Positions 23,622 through 31,761 of a DNA stretch of 64,000 bases are shown in pieces. Both the position numbers and the translations under genes were made by a program. The notes under the pieces were generated by a model that was not told the DNA's origin, searched no databases, and worked only from the letters and a program-made list of their open reading frames with translations. Each line of letters opens with the position of its first letter. Positions within the stretch are counted from its first letter, which is position 1. The stretch covers positions 248,001 to 312,000 of the forward strand of contig JBMNHK010000007.1 of assembly GCA_050950345.1 (NCBI GenBank). Direction: 5' to 3'. This DNA comes from Pelotomaculum_C sp050950345 (GTDB lineage Bacteria; Bacillota; Desulfotomaculia; Desulfotomaculales; Pelotomaculaceae).

Positions 23622-25241
23622 ATGAATATGTCTAAGAGATATGTGTCAAAAATGGTCAAAGAGATGACCAGCCGCATGGAGATCTTTCAGCAAATAGCCA
23701 AAAGCATTAATGTGGATATGACATATGAAGAGATCATTAACGAAGTATCTACTCCTCTACGCAGCGTACTGGCCTACGACTTGTTCAATTTTATCATGAT
23801 GGAAAAAGGGCAGCTGGTTGTTAAAGCGAGCAATCCCATGGACCCGGAAGTCTTTAAGGTAGGTTTTGTGTTTCAACAGGACTATAAAACGAGAATCTGG
23901 AATGTTTACAACAATAAAAAGGTCTATGTGGGAGAGGATATTTCTCAGGAACCTAATATATATCAGGATTATGAATTTTTGCAAAAGGTTGGTATTAAAT
24001 CAGTAATTATAGCGCCGCTGCTAATAAAAAACGAGGTTATAGGCACTGTAAATTTCGGTAATAAAGAGCCTTATGCTTATTCGGAGCAAGATGTTATTTT
24101 TGTGCAGCAGCTTGCCGACCAACTAGCGGTTTGTATCAACAATGCCCGTTTGTTCGGAGAAGTTCTCAAGAGTAAAAGAGAGTGGGAAGAAACGTTCAAA
24201 GCTGTTCCCGATAAGCTGTTTCTGATTGATCGCTCATTTAATGTGTTAAGATGCAACAAAAATGAAGATATGCTTTTGGAGCGCAACGGCATGGAGCATA
24301 AATGCTATCATATTATAGACTGCTGTGGTTCCGAACGGCAGATTTGCCCTGCTCTAGAAGCTTTTAAAACCGGTATGCCTGTCATCCGGGAGATAACCAA
24401 TCCCAAGACAGGGTCAATTTTTAATCATTCAGCTTATCCGGTTTATAACGAGAGCAACGAGCTTTACGCTATGATTGTTTGTGTGAATGACATTACAGCT
24501 AACAAAAAAATGCAATCCCAGCTGATTCAGTCAGCCAAGCTTGCGGCCATAGGGGAAATGGCAGCGGGAGTAGCGCATGAATTAAACAGTCCCCTTACTG
24601 CCATTATCGGTAACGCCGGTTTGATCTTAAGAAATAATAACGTTGCTAGTGATCATTATAAGCTTCTGGAGGATATTAAAAGCTGCGGCCAAAGGAGTAT
24701 GCAGATAATTCGGAATCTTTTAACCTTTACCCGGCAGGATAGTTATACATTCGAGCCGGTTTCAGTAAATGAAGTTGTGGAGAACAGCCTTCACCTAATT
24801 TCCTACCAGATTAAAAGCAATACAATTACCATTGAAAAAGAATTGAGTGATAACATTCCCATGGTCATGGGTAATAAGCAGCAGTTGGAGCAAATTGTCA
24901 TTAATTTTATCCTTAATGCCCGTGATGCTTTAAAAGATGTGATTGATAAGAAAATTGTGATCTGCACAGGAGTAATCGAGGATCACGAAACAGAAAGCCC
25001 GGCTGTTGTGATCAAGGTGACCGACAACGGATGTGGGATAGAGCCAAATGTACAGAGTGAGATTTTTACCCCCTTTTTCACTACCAAGGATAAAACCCAG
25101 GGAACCGGGTTGGGGCTTTCAGTTAGCCTGGGTATAGCCCAGACTCATCATGGCAGGATAGAGTTAAGCAGCGAACCAGGCTCAGGGAGCACGTTTACCT
25201 TGATCCTGCCTGTAGATCAAGCTCAGAAGACGCAAAACTAA
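23622..25241 (+). CDS. Cytoplasmic GAF-PAS sensor histidine kinase
   Basis: About 539 residues from ATG 23622 (ATG 23604 and 23628 are alternatives; only a weak GGGGAATGA is present). No membrane segment. Domains: GAF about 20-180; PAS about 190-295 with a cysteine set (CYHIIDCCGSERQICP) often seen in PAS domains of anaerobes; HisKA with phospho-His in GVAHELNSPLTAI (about 315); HATPase with NFILNARDAL (N box), VTDNGCGIEP, FTPFFTTK and GTGLGLSVS. It stands 5 bases upstream of an NtrC-type regulator, so the two form a two-component system, probably driving the sigma-54 promoter at 26909. The signal is unknown. Confidence 0.92.
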   Translation: MNMSKRYVSKMVKEMTSRMEIFQQIAKSINVDMTYEEIINEVSTPLRSVLAYDLFNFIMMEKGQLVVKASNPMDPEVFKVGFVFQQDYKTRIWNVYNNKKVYVGEDISQEPNIYQDYEFLQKVGIKSVIIAPLLIKNEVIGTVNFGNKEPYAYSEQDVIFVQQLADQLAVCINNARLFGEVLKSKREWEETFKAVPDKLFLIDRSFNVLRCNKNEDMLLERNGMEHKCYHIIDCCGSERQICPALEAFKTGMPVIREITNPKTGSIFNHSAYPVYNESNELYAMIVCVNDITANKKMQSQLIQSAKLAAIGEMAAGVAHELNSPLTAIIGNAGLILRNNNVASDHYKLLEDIKSCGQRSMQIIRNLLTFTRQDSYTFEPVSVNEVVENSLHLISYQIKSNTITIEKELSDNIPMVMGNKQQLEQIVINFILNARDALKDVIDKKIVICTGVIEDHETESPAVVIKVTDNGCGIEPNVQSEIFTPFFTTKDKTQGTGLGLSVSLGIAQTHHGRIELSSEPGSGSTFTLILPVDQAQKTQN

Positions 25242-25246
25242 CTGGC

Positions 25247-26722
25247 ATGGGGGAGAGCAAAACCTTGATAAAACCGGCAGTTCTGGTTATTGACGATGAA
25301 GTTGAAGTTGGAAACTTTCTGGAATATTATTTCAGAGTTGAGAGAGGTTATCCGGTAGCTGTGGCCAACTCCGGCAGGGAGGCCAGAGAACTATTGAAGG
25401 AGAAAATATTCGATTTAGCCCTGGTTGACTTAAAGCTACCCGATACAGACGGGATTACATTGCTGAAAATGATCATAGAAGTCAATCCAGTTTGTGTGGT
25501 CATCATTATGACCGGTTATAGCACGGTAAAGACAGCAGTGGAAGCAATAAAGCTAGGCGCCTTTGATTATGTCGATAAACCGTTTAAAGATCTGGATGAA
25601 CTGGACGAAATAATCGATCGCGCCGTTAACCAGATATTGAATAAAAAGAGCATTACTAATGAAGAAATTGCATATTTGTCCTCCAGATACGGCATTATTA
25701 CTTCAGAGGATAGCCCGTTTAAGGACTTGTTGCTTTTATGCAAAAAAGTTGCCTCTAAAAAAATATCAATTCTGATTGAGGGTGAAACGGGAACGGGCAA
25801 GGAAGTTATAGCCAGATATATCCATGCCAACAGCAACCGTGCTGATTATCCTTTTTTCGGTATTAATTGCGGCGCTTTAACTGAGACTTTGCTGGAAAGT
25901 GAACTATTCGGACATGAAAAAGGAGCTTTTACGGGAGCGCAGCGGTTAAGACGCGGCATATTTGAGCTGGCCGACAAGGGGACTCTCTTTTTAGATGAAA
26001 TAGGGGAAGCTACGCTGTCGATACAGGTAAAGCTGCTCAGGGTTTTGGAAACCGGTGAATTTTTTAGGGTGGGGTCTGAAAAGGAGAATAAGACTGACGT
26101 ACGCATAATTGCTGCCACCAACAAAAGCTTGCATGAAGCCGTAAAACATAAACTGTTCAGGGAAGACCTGCTTTACCGGCTTGATGGCGTGTATATAAAC
26201 GTACCTCCCTTGAGAGAGAGAAGAATGGATATATTACCTCTTGCCAGGCATTTCATTGAAAAAAATCTTTCGTCAAAGGATGTGCCGGGCAATGTCGAAT
26301 TTAGCCCGGAGGCTATGGAGCTGCTTTATAATTATAATTGGCCGGGGAATGTCAGGGAGCTTTTCAATGTAGTTGCCAGGGCGCTTGCCCTCAGGGAGGG
26401 TCCGGTCATGGGCCCGGAATGCCTGCCCGAATCTGTCTCTTCTCATAGGGACAATAATCTTTTAGGGCAGACCGAAATCCCCTCTCAGCGCCTGATAGTA
26501 ACGGTTAACGAGCTATCACAGCGGGTTCGGAAGTTAATGCAGGAAGACGAGATTATAGACATAAAAGATGCTGAAAGATTGTTAAAAAGAGAAGTAGACG
26601 GCATGATCAAGGAAATAGCTGAGAGAGTTTTAGAAAAAACGGGCAATGACAGAATGGAGGCTGCCAGATTATTAAATGTAAGCGCCAGGAACTTGAGATA
26701 CCTGCTTAACGAGAAAAAATAA
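25247..26722 (+). CDS. Sigma-54-dependent response regulator (NtrC family)
   Basis: 491 residues from ATG 25247; TTG 25265 preceded by GGGGGAG is an alternative start. Receiver about 10-125 with VIDDE, phospho-Asp in LALVDLKLPDTDG and Lys in VDKPFKD. AAA+ domain about 150-385: GETGTGKE (Walker A), ELFGHEKGAFTGAQ with an intact GAFTGA loop for sigma-54 contact, GTLFLDEIGE (Walker B). C-terminal Fis-type HTH MEAARLLNVSARNLRYLLNE. The perfect -24/-12 promoter 190 bases downstream is the obvious target. Confidence 0.95.
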   Translation: MGESKTLIKPAVLVIDDEVEVGNFLEYYFRVERGYPVAVANSGREARELLKEKIFDLALVDLKLPDTDGITLLKMIIEVNPVCVVIIMTGYSTVKTAVEAIKLGAFDYVDKPFKDLDELDEIIDRAVNQILNKKSITNEEIAYLSSRYGIITSEDSPFKDLLLLCKKVASKKISILIEGETGTGKEVIARYIHANSNRADYPFFGINCGALTETLLESELFGHEKGAFTGAQRLRRGIFELADKGTLFLDEIGEATLSIQVKLLRVLETGEFFRVGSEKENKTDVRIIAATNKSLHEAVKHKLFREDLLYRLDGVYINVPPLRERRMDILPLARHFIEKNLSSKDVPGNVEFSPEAMELLYNYNWPGNVRELFNVVARALALREGPVMGPECLPESVSSHRDNNLLGQTEIPSQRLIVTVNELSQRVRKLMQEDEIIDIKDAERLLKREVDGMIKEIAERVLEKTGNDRMEAARLLNVSARNLRYLLNEKK

Positions 26723-26753
26723 GATAACCCTTTCAAAAAAACACCGGGAATTT

Positions 26754-26796
26754 ATTTGTCAGGCCGCCGAATTGTTGGCAGCCTGACAAATTTTTT
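26754..26796 (+). terminator. Intrinsic terminator after the two-component system
   Basis: ATTTGTCAGGC (26754-26764) pairs with GCCTGACAAAT (26781-26791), followed by six T. It isolates the kinase-regulator unit from the following sigma-54 promoter. Confidence 0.9.
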
Positions 26797-26867
26797 GGCT
26801 GACAATAGCCCCGGCAATTTTTTTTATTGAAAAGATGCAAGGTCCTAAAGTCAGTAGGGGCGGCATC

Positions 26868-26894
26868 CTGCAGATTAAGAAACATGAGCTGCAG
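26868..26894. promoter_or_regulatory. Possible upstream activator sites (paired CTGCAG palindromes)
   Basis: CTGCAG occurs at 26868-26873 and 26889-26894, spaced 21 bases (two helical turns), just upstream of the sigma-54 promoter. This is closer than usual enhancer sites, so the assignment is tentative. Confidence 0.3.
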
Positions 26895-26908
26895 AATAAT
26901 ATTTTCTC

Positions 26909-26924
26909 TGGCACAATAATTGCA
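26909..26924 (+). promoter_or_regulatory. Sigma-54 (-24/-12) promoter of the molybdenum hydroxylase operon
   Basis: TGGCAC-N5-TTGCA (26909-26924), with GG and GC exactly ten bases apart, matches the sigma-54 consensus. It lies upstream of three Mo-hydroxylase genes and downstream of an NtrC-type activator gene. Confidence 0.88.
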
Positions 26925-26998
26925 ATTTTCACGCGATTGTGGATAAAAATTTTCTATGAAGGGGGCATAGCCTAGAGAAGTTTTATGAGGCAGGGAAG

Positions 26999-27033
26999 CA
27001 GGTTCATGTACCCGCTAGCGGGCTGTGAACCTG
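26999..27033 (+). other. Nested hairpin in the Mo-hydroxylase leader
   Basis: CAGGTTCA (26999-27006) pairs with TGAACCTG (27026-27033), enclosing CCCGC/GCGGG (27011-27022). There is no T tract, so it is not a terminator. It lies about 65 bases after the predicted start of transcription and 80 before the first gene. It does not match the molybdenum-cofactor riboswitch as I know it. Confidence 0.45.
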
Positions 27034-27113
27034 TGGGTAGTAAAAAGGCAGGGGATTGACGACAAAAAGACTGGTTGCGAAAAATGGAAATGTTGAAAGG
27101 GGGACTAACCTTC

Positions 27114-27983
27114 GTGAATTACTACAAAGCAAAAACAATAACCGAAGTGCTGGATCTGTTGCGCAGTGCCAACGGACGTGGCCGGGTGATAGCGGGTGGT
27201 TCGGACCTGATGCTTGATATTCAAGAGGGGAAACTGAATCCTGATACACTGATCGATATCACCCCGGTATCGGAAATGCGCCAGATCAGGGTGGAAAAAG
27301 ACCGCCTGATCATAGGGGCTGCCGCCACATTGACTGAAATAGCTAGCTCGGCTATTGTCAAACAATATTATCCTTCTCTGGCCCAGGGCGCCGGGGTAGT
27401 AGGATCGCTGCAGATCCGCAATTCCGCTACACTAATCGGCAACGTGATCAGCGCGCAGCCTGCTGCGGATGCGGCCATGGCGATAGCGCCGCTGGAGCCG
27501 CAATTCTTGATCCTTGGCAGCGACGGCAGCGAGCGAGTGGCCTTCATGGGTGATATGTACGCCGGATTTGGCAAGAGCACAGTGGATCCCTCCCGTGAGC
27601 TGGTGAGCCAGGTTTCAGTGCCACTGCCCGGGCCCCATGAGGCTGCTGCTTTCACGCGTTTAGAGTTGCGCAAGTCCCTGTCCCTGCCCATGATCAATGT
27701 GGCCGCTATGGCCTGTATCGAAGACGGGTGTTTCAAGTGGGCGCGCATCACCATGGGTCCGGCAGGTGTTGGCCCGGTAAGAGCCAGGGTTGCTGAGGAA
27801 TGGCTGGTCGGCAAAGAATGCAGCATGGACAATTTGGTCCAGGCCGGCAAGCTGGCTTCAGAAAACGCAGCGTTCCGTTCCAATCCACTGCGTGGCAGCA
27901 AGGAGTTCCGGGGGCAGACTCTGCCCGTGCTGGTAAAGCGTACCCTGGCCGAGATCTGCCGGCAGCTTGATGTCAACATATAA
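27114..27983 (+). CDS. Xanthine dehydrogenase-family FAD-binding subunit
   Basis: 289 residues from GTG 27114 with AAAGGGGGA upstream; the open frame extends to 27075. FAD-binding motifs VIAGGSDLMLD (about 28-38) and LQIRNSATLIGNV (about 108-120) are those of the CoxM/XdhB family. The subunit passes electrons from the 2Fe-2S clusters to an acceptor. It is first of a three-gene operon in medium-small-large order, under the sigma-54 promoter. Confidence 0.93.
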   Translation: MNYYKAKTITEVLDLLRSANGRGRVIAGGSDLMLDIQEGKLNPDTLIDITPVSEMRQIRVEKDRLIIGAAATLTEIASSAIVKQYYPSLAQGAGVVGSLQIRNSATLIGNVISAQPAADAAMAIAPLEPQFLILGSDGSERVAFMGDMYAGFGKSTVDPSRELVSQVSVPLPGPHEAAAFTRLELRKSLSLPMINVAAMACIEDGCFKWARITMGPAGVGPVRARVAEEWLVGKECSMDNLVQAGKLASENAAFRSNPLRGSKEFRGQTLPVLVKRTLAEICRQLDVNI

Positions 27984-27999
27984 AGGGAGGGGTGAAGAG

Positions 28000-28476
28000 A
28001 TGAGCCAGATACTTAACGTAACCATTAACGGTGAACGAATCACCGTGGAAGTAGATCCGGAGATGACACTGCTGGATTTCCTACGGGAGAAAATGTTGCT
28101 CACAGGCACTAAAAAAGGCTGTGGCAAAGGAGAATGCGGCGCCTGCACCGTGATCATGGACGGTAAAGCAGTGAACTCCTGCATCATTCCGGTGATGCGG
28201 GCCATGGATACAGAAATCCAGACCATTGAGGGTGTGGCCGATGGTGATAAGCTGCATCCAATCCAGGAGGAATTCATTAATCGCGGCGCAATCCAATGCG
28301 GCTTCTGCACACCTGGCATGATCATGTCCGCCAAGGCGCTGTTGGACAAGGAACCAAACCCCGACCGGGAACTAGTGAAGGAAGCGCTCGGTGGTAATGT
28401 CTGCCGCTGCACCGGTTACAAAAAAATTGAGGAAGCCGTGCTTGGTGCTGCTGAGCGGCTCCGGAAAGGAGAATGA
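28000..28476 (+). CDS. Xanthine dehydrogenase-family 2Fe-2S subunit
   Basis: 158 residues from ATG 28000 with GGGAGGGGTGAA upstream. Plant-type cluster motif GCGKGECGACTVIMDG...C (about 40-60) and the second cluster CGFCTPGM...CRCTGY (about 100-140) are complete. Transfers electrons from molybdenum to FAD. It is between the FAD and molybdopterin subunit genes. Confidence 0.95.
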   Translation: MSQILNVTINGERITVEVDPEMTLLDFLREKMLLTGTKKGCGKGECGACTVIMDGKAVNSCIIPVMRAMDTEIQTIEGVADGDKLHPIQEEFINRGAIQCGFCTPGMIMSAKALLDKEPNPDRELVKEALGGNVCRCTGYKKIEEAVLGAAERLRKGE

Positions 28477-28479
28477 GTC

Positions 28480-30777
28480 ATGGTTGATCGCATATTCGAT
28501 TATGTAGGCAAAAGTGTGCCGCGTAACGACGGCTGGGATAAGGCTACCGGTCATGGTTTATTTACTTATGATGTAAATATGCCCAAACAGCTTTATGCTA
28601 AAGTGCTGCGCAGCCCTTATGCTAACGCAAGGATTGTTTCCTTGGACACCTCAGCGGCGGAGGCGCTGCCAGGCGTCAAGGCGGTGGCCACTCCTTACAA
28701 CACCACTCAGTTCCACAATTTCAACACCGCGGCCGTCATGGTGCTGACCCCATTAATTCGTGAGCCGATCTTAGATCAGCGGATAGTGACCGACACGCCG
28801 CGCTATATCGGAGATGAGGTGGCAGCCGTAGCGGCAATTAGCGAAAAGATTGCCGAGCAGGCGATCAAGCTGATCAAGGTGGAATATGAAGAACTGCCCG
28901 CCGTGTTCGATGCCCTGGAAGCGGCGAAGGAGGATTCTCCCCTCGTCCATCCCGAGTTACCCCAGGTGTCGGGGCATAACGTCTGCGGCGCGCCGGCGAT
29001 AGAGCTCGGATGGGGCGATTTTGCAAAGGGCTGGCAGGAGGGCGAAGTGTTCACTGAGGTGGAGATGAAGCTGCCCAGGCAAAAGCAGGTTCCCATGGAG
29101 CCTTGCGGTGCTGTGGCCGAATACACGGCCGACGGCAGGCTCAATGTTGTGTCCACGACGCAGACACCTCACCTGTGCAAAATGATGTTAGCCCGCGTGT
29201 TTGACTTGCCCGAGGGCAAAATATATGTCTCTAACCCGCCCCATGTCGGCGGCGGCTTCGGAGAGAAAATCGGTTTCTCGCAAAAAGCAGAGGTCATCGC
29301 CTGTTGTCTCTCCATGATGACCCATCGGCCTGTGAAATTTATTTATGACCGCCAGGAGGACTTTATTGCTACTGATACCCGTCACGAGGGTTATTTGTAT
29401 GGCAAAATGGCGGCCAAAAAGGACGGCACCCTGCTCGCTATGGAAGTGAAGGCACGCATGAATACGGGTGCTTACGCCACCTTCGGTGCAGAGCTTGTGG
29501 CTATTCTGGGTGCCCTGGGTGCTATAAGCCACTACCGGATCCCCAATGTGTCTTATGCGGGTACAGCTTACTATACCAACCAGTGCATGGCAGGCGCGAT
29601 GCGCGGCTACGGCTCCCCTCAGGGTGCGGTGATCGTGGAAACTATGGTGGACGATATCGCCAAACAGCTGAACATGGATCCAGTGGAAATCCGTAAAATG
29701 AACAGCACCAGGGTCGGTGACAAACCGTTCCTCTATTGCGGTTCCACCGCCCTTAACGAGTGCCTGGACCGGGTCGCCGCGTCCATCGGCTGGGCGGAGA
29801 AACGGGGCAAGCCCAAGAGCGGCGTTATCCGCCGCGGCGTGGGCATCGGCTGTGGCTCTCACTGCTCGAACGCAGCTCCTGACTTTGTCGATTACGACTG
29901 CGTCAATATGCGCATCGAAGGCGACGGCTCGCTGTATGTGTCCATTGCCATACCGGAGATCGGACCCGGCACATCCACGGCGCTGATGCAGATCGCAGCC
30001 GATACGGTGGGCGTGCGCATGGAAGACTCCAAACTAAGATACGGCGATTCCGACGCTCCATATTCCATAGGCAGCCATGCCTCGCGTTCTCTCTACTCGG
30101 CCGGCCACGTGGTGGTCAAGGCAGGCGAACGGTTAAAAGGAGAAATCCTCGACTGGGCTGCTGAATTCCTGAAGGCTGACCGGAATCAGCTGCAGATGCG
30201 CAAAGGCGTCATCGAAGGTGACGGCAAGCGGATCAGCCTCAAAGATCTTGCCTACGCGGCCCACCGCCTGGGCAAGCGCTTCCAGGTAACCGATAATACG
30301 ATTCCGCCCAATTCACCGCCCTGGCACGCTCATGCCGCGGAGGTGGAGGTGGACACCGAGACCGGTGTGATCAGACCAATCAAAATCGCCGCTGCTCACG
30401 ACGTGGGGCGGGCGGTCAACCCGACCATGTGTGAAGGCCAGATTGAGGGCGCCATAGCCCAGGCCATGGGCTATGTTTTGCGCGAGGAATTATCCTATGT
30501 GGATGGCAAAGGCTTCTATAATGACGGATACCATAAGTACATGCTGCCCACCATCGGCGATATGCCGGAGTTGGATGTTATCCTGCTGGAAAGCAACGAC
30601 CCGGAAGGTCCCTGTGGTGTCAAAGGCCTGGGTGAAGGCGGCACTGTGCCCACTGCGCCCGCAATTTTGTCCGCGGTGGAGGACGCCATAGGCATTCGCT
30701 TCTATGAGTTCCCGCTCACTCCTGGACGGGTGCTGGCAGCGATTAATGAAGCAAGAAAGAACGGCGCTGATATTTGA
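28480..30777 (+). CDS. Xanthine dehydrogenase-family molybdopterin-binding subunit
   Basis: 765 residues, full length for the family. Features in order: GKSVPRNDGWDKATG start, YIGDEVAAVAA, GGGFGEKIG, MRGYGSPQG, IGPGTSTALMQIAAD, and the catalytic Glu in VKGLGEGGTVPTAPA near residue 710. The active-site region is of the xanthine/purine or aromatic hydroxylase type, not CO dehydrogenase (no AYRCSFR loop). The substrate cannot be named from sequence; purines, nicotinate or hydroxybenzoyl-CoA are options. No dedicated XdhC or MocA gene is adjacent. Confidence 0.93.
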   Translation: MVDRIFDYVGKSVPRNDGWDKATGHGLFTYDVNMPKQLYAKVLRSPYANARIVSLDTSAAEALPGVKAVATPYNTTQFHNFNTAAVMVLTPLIREPILDQRIVTDTPRYIGDEVAAVAAISEKIAEQAIKLIKVEYEELPAVFDALEAAKEDSPLVHPELPQVSGHNVCGAPAIELGWGDFAKGWQEGEVFTEVEMKLPRQKQVPMEPCGAVAEYTADGRLNVVSTTQTPHLCKMMLARVFDLPEGKIYVSNPPHVGGGFGEKIGFSQKAEVIACCLSMMTHRPVKFIYDRQEDFIATDTRHEGYLYGKMAAKKDGTLLAMEVKARMNTGAYATFGAELVAILGALGAISHYRIPNVSYAGTAYYTNQCMAGAMRGYGSPQGAVIVETMVDDIAKQLNMDPVEIRKMNSTRVGDKPFLYCGSTALNECLDRVAASIGWAEKRGKPKSGVIRRGVGIGCGSHCSNAAPDFVDYDCVNMRIEGDGSLYVSIAIPEIGPGTSTALMQIAADTVGVRMEDSKLRYGDSDAPYSIGSHASRSLYSAGHVVVKAGERLKGEILDWAAEFLKADRNQLQMRKGVIEGDGKRISLKDLAYAAHRLGKRFQVTDNTIPPNSPPWHAHAAEVEVDTETGVIRPIKIAAAHDVGRAVNPTMCEGQIEGAIAQAMGYVLREELSYVDGKGFYNDGYHKYMLPTIGDMPELDVILLESNDPEGPCGVKGLGEGGTVPTAPAILSAVEDAIGIRFYEFPLTPGRVLAAINEARKNGADI

Positions 30778-30817
30778 TCATTTGTCGCACGCTCTGAGAA
30801 CCAACCCCTAACAAAAA

Positions 30818-30856
30818 AAGAAACGGCATAGCCGTTAACCGGCTATGCCGTTTCTT
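30818..30856 (+). terminator. Intrinsic terminator of the Mo-hydroxylase operon
   Basis: A perfect 17-base-pair stem (30818-30834 with 30840-30856), loop TTAAC, with A-rich 5' and TTTCTT 3' flanks. Confidence 0.9.
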
Positions 30857-30859
30857 CAA

Positions 30860-31179
30860 AATTATGGAAAAATTAGACTTCTTGGCACATGCAGAATTAT
30901 CGTAGCATAGCTGAAAAATTTATGTCATGCCGTTATTATGGAAGCTTTCAGGCTCCTGACAACAGCGCAATTAGGGGTACCGTACCCCGGTTTCATCCAG
31001 GTATAGCCTCAGGCATTCCATTCGCGGCCGGCAATAGTGGTTAAGACCAGTCACGCTCAACCACTTGCGCTTGATCGTGACTGGCCCCTTTTTTGTTTCC
31101 CCTTGAAGCTGATCACTTAATTATCCTGTAATCATTCCTTTCAATCTCTGACTGTTCGCTTCTTTTGAGGCTTTTTAGC
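30860..31179. other. Gene-free stretch with a structured, terminator-ended segment
   Basis: No open frame is convincing. It holds the odd palindrome GGGGTACCGTACCCC (30974-30988) and ends at a strong plus-strand terminator hairpin (31047-31096), although no plus-strand gene lies between this and the previous terminator at 30856. A small untranslated RNA is possible. Confidence 0.4.
31047..31096 (+). terminator. Strong plus-strand intrinsic terminator with no gene upstream
   Basis: CCAGTCACGCTCAA (31047-31060) pairs with TTGATCGTGACTGG (31071-31084) with one mismatch, followed by CCCC and six T. On the minus strand no T tract follows, so it belongs to a plus-strand transcript. Confidence 0.8.
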
Positions 31180-31455
31180 TTATTGCATTTGTTGATCTTC
31201 TACTGCATATGTGGAATGTTGAGCATTATATTCGTTGATACCCTGATATTTATTTAATGAGTCACCGCTTGATCGCTGCGCAACTTGATCCCTAATAACC
31301 GTAATGTGTTTTTCCTCTGCTTTAGCGAGATCTCCGAATACTTCGGCCATTTCCATATTGTTGCTATCCTGGGCTTCACGCATATATTTTACATATTGGA
31401 TCAAGGACTGTTCTTTTTGCCTTAAGGCCTCTTCAAGATGGTTTAGAGTATGCAT
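31180..31455 (-). CDS. Small helical protein of unknown function
   Basis: 91 residues from ATG 31455 with a strong GGGAGGTGAA ribosome site. Residues 1-60 form two amphipathic helices with acidic/histidine positions (AEVFGDLAKAEEKHITVIRD) recalling half of a ferritin-like or coat-associated helical bundle; the C-terminal 30 residues are polar and Q/N/Y-rich. Such a tail is common in spore or coat proteins. I do not recognise the family. Confidence 0.7.
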   Translation of the reverse strand: MHTLNHLEEALRQKEQSLIQYVKYMREAQDSNNMEMAEVFGDLAKAEEKHITVIRDQVAQRSSGDSLNKYQGINEYNAQHSTYAVEDQQMQ

Positions 31456-31761
31456 GACAATTCACCTCCCTTGTTTGTATAAAAGTATTATTATGCAAAG
31501 TAAATGGTCCTATACATTTATAAGGCAGCTATATCTTCCGGGATATGGCAACGGTAAAGTTGCTGGAAGGCTGTAATATGATTATTTATCTAAACAACCA
31601 GCCGTTATTTATGGTCGGTTATTTTTGTCGGTTGAAATCCTTGGAGTATGATCTCAAAAAGGCCTGGTTTTGATCAAGCAAGTTGATCCTGAGTAGTCTG
31701 CAGGAAAAGCAAGGTTGCCGTGGAAAATTTATTTAAGGAAATAGTTTGGGGGGGTAGATGT

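Noticed and set aside
30883..30900. Second sigma-54 promoter (TGGCAC at 30883)
   Set aside because: No GC occurs ten bases after the GG, so the -12 element is missing, and no gene follows on that strand.
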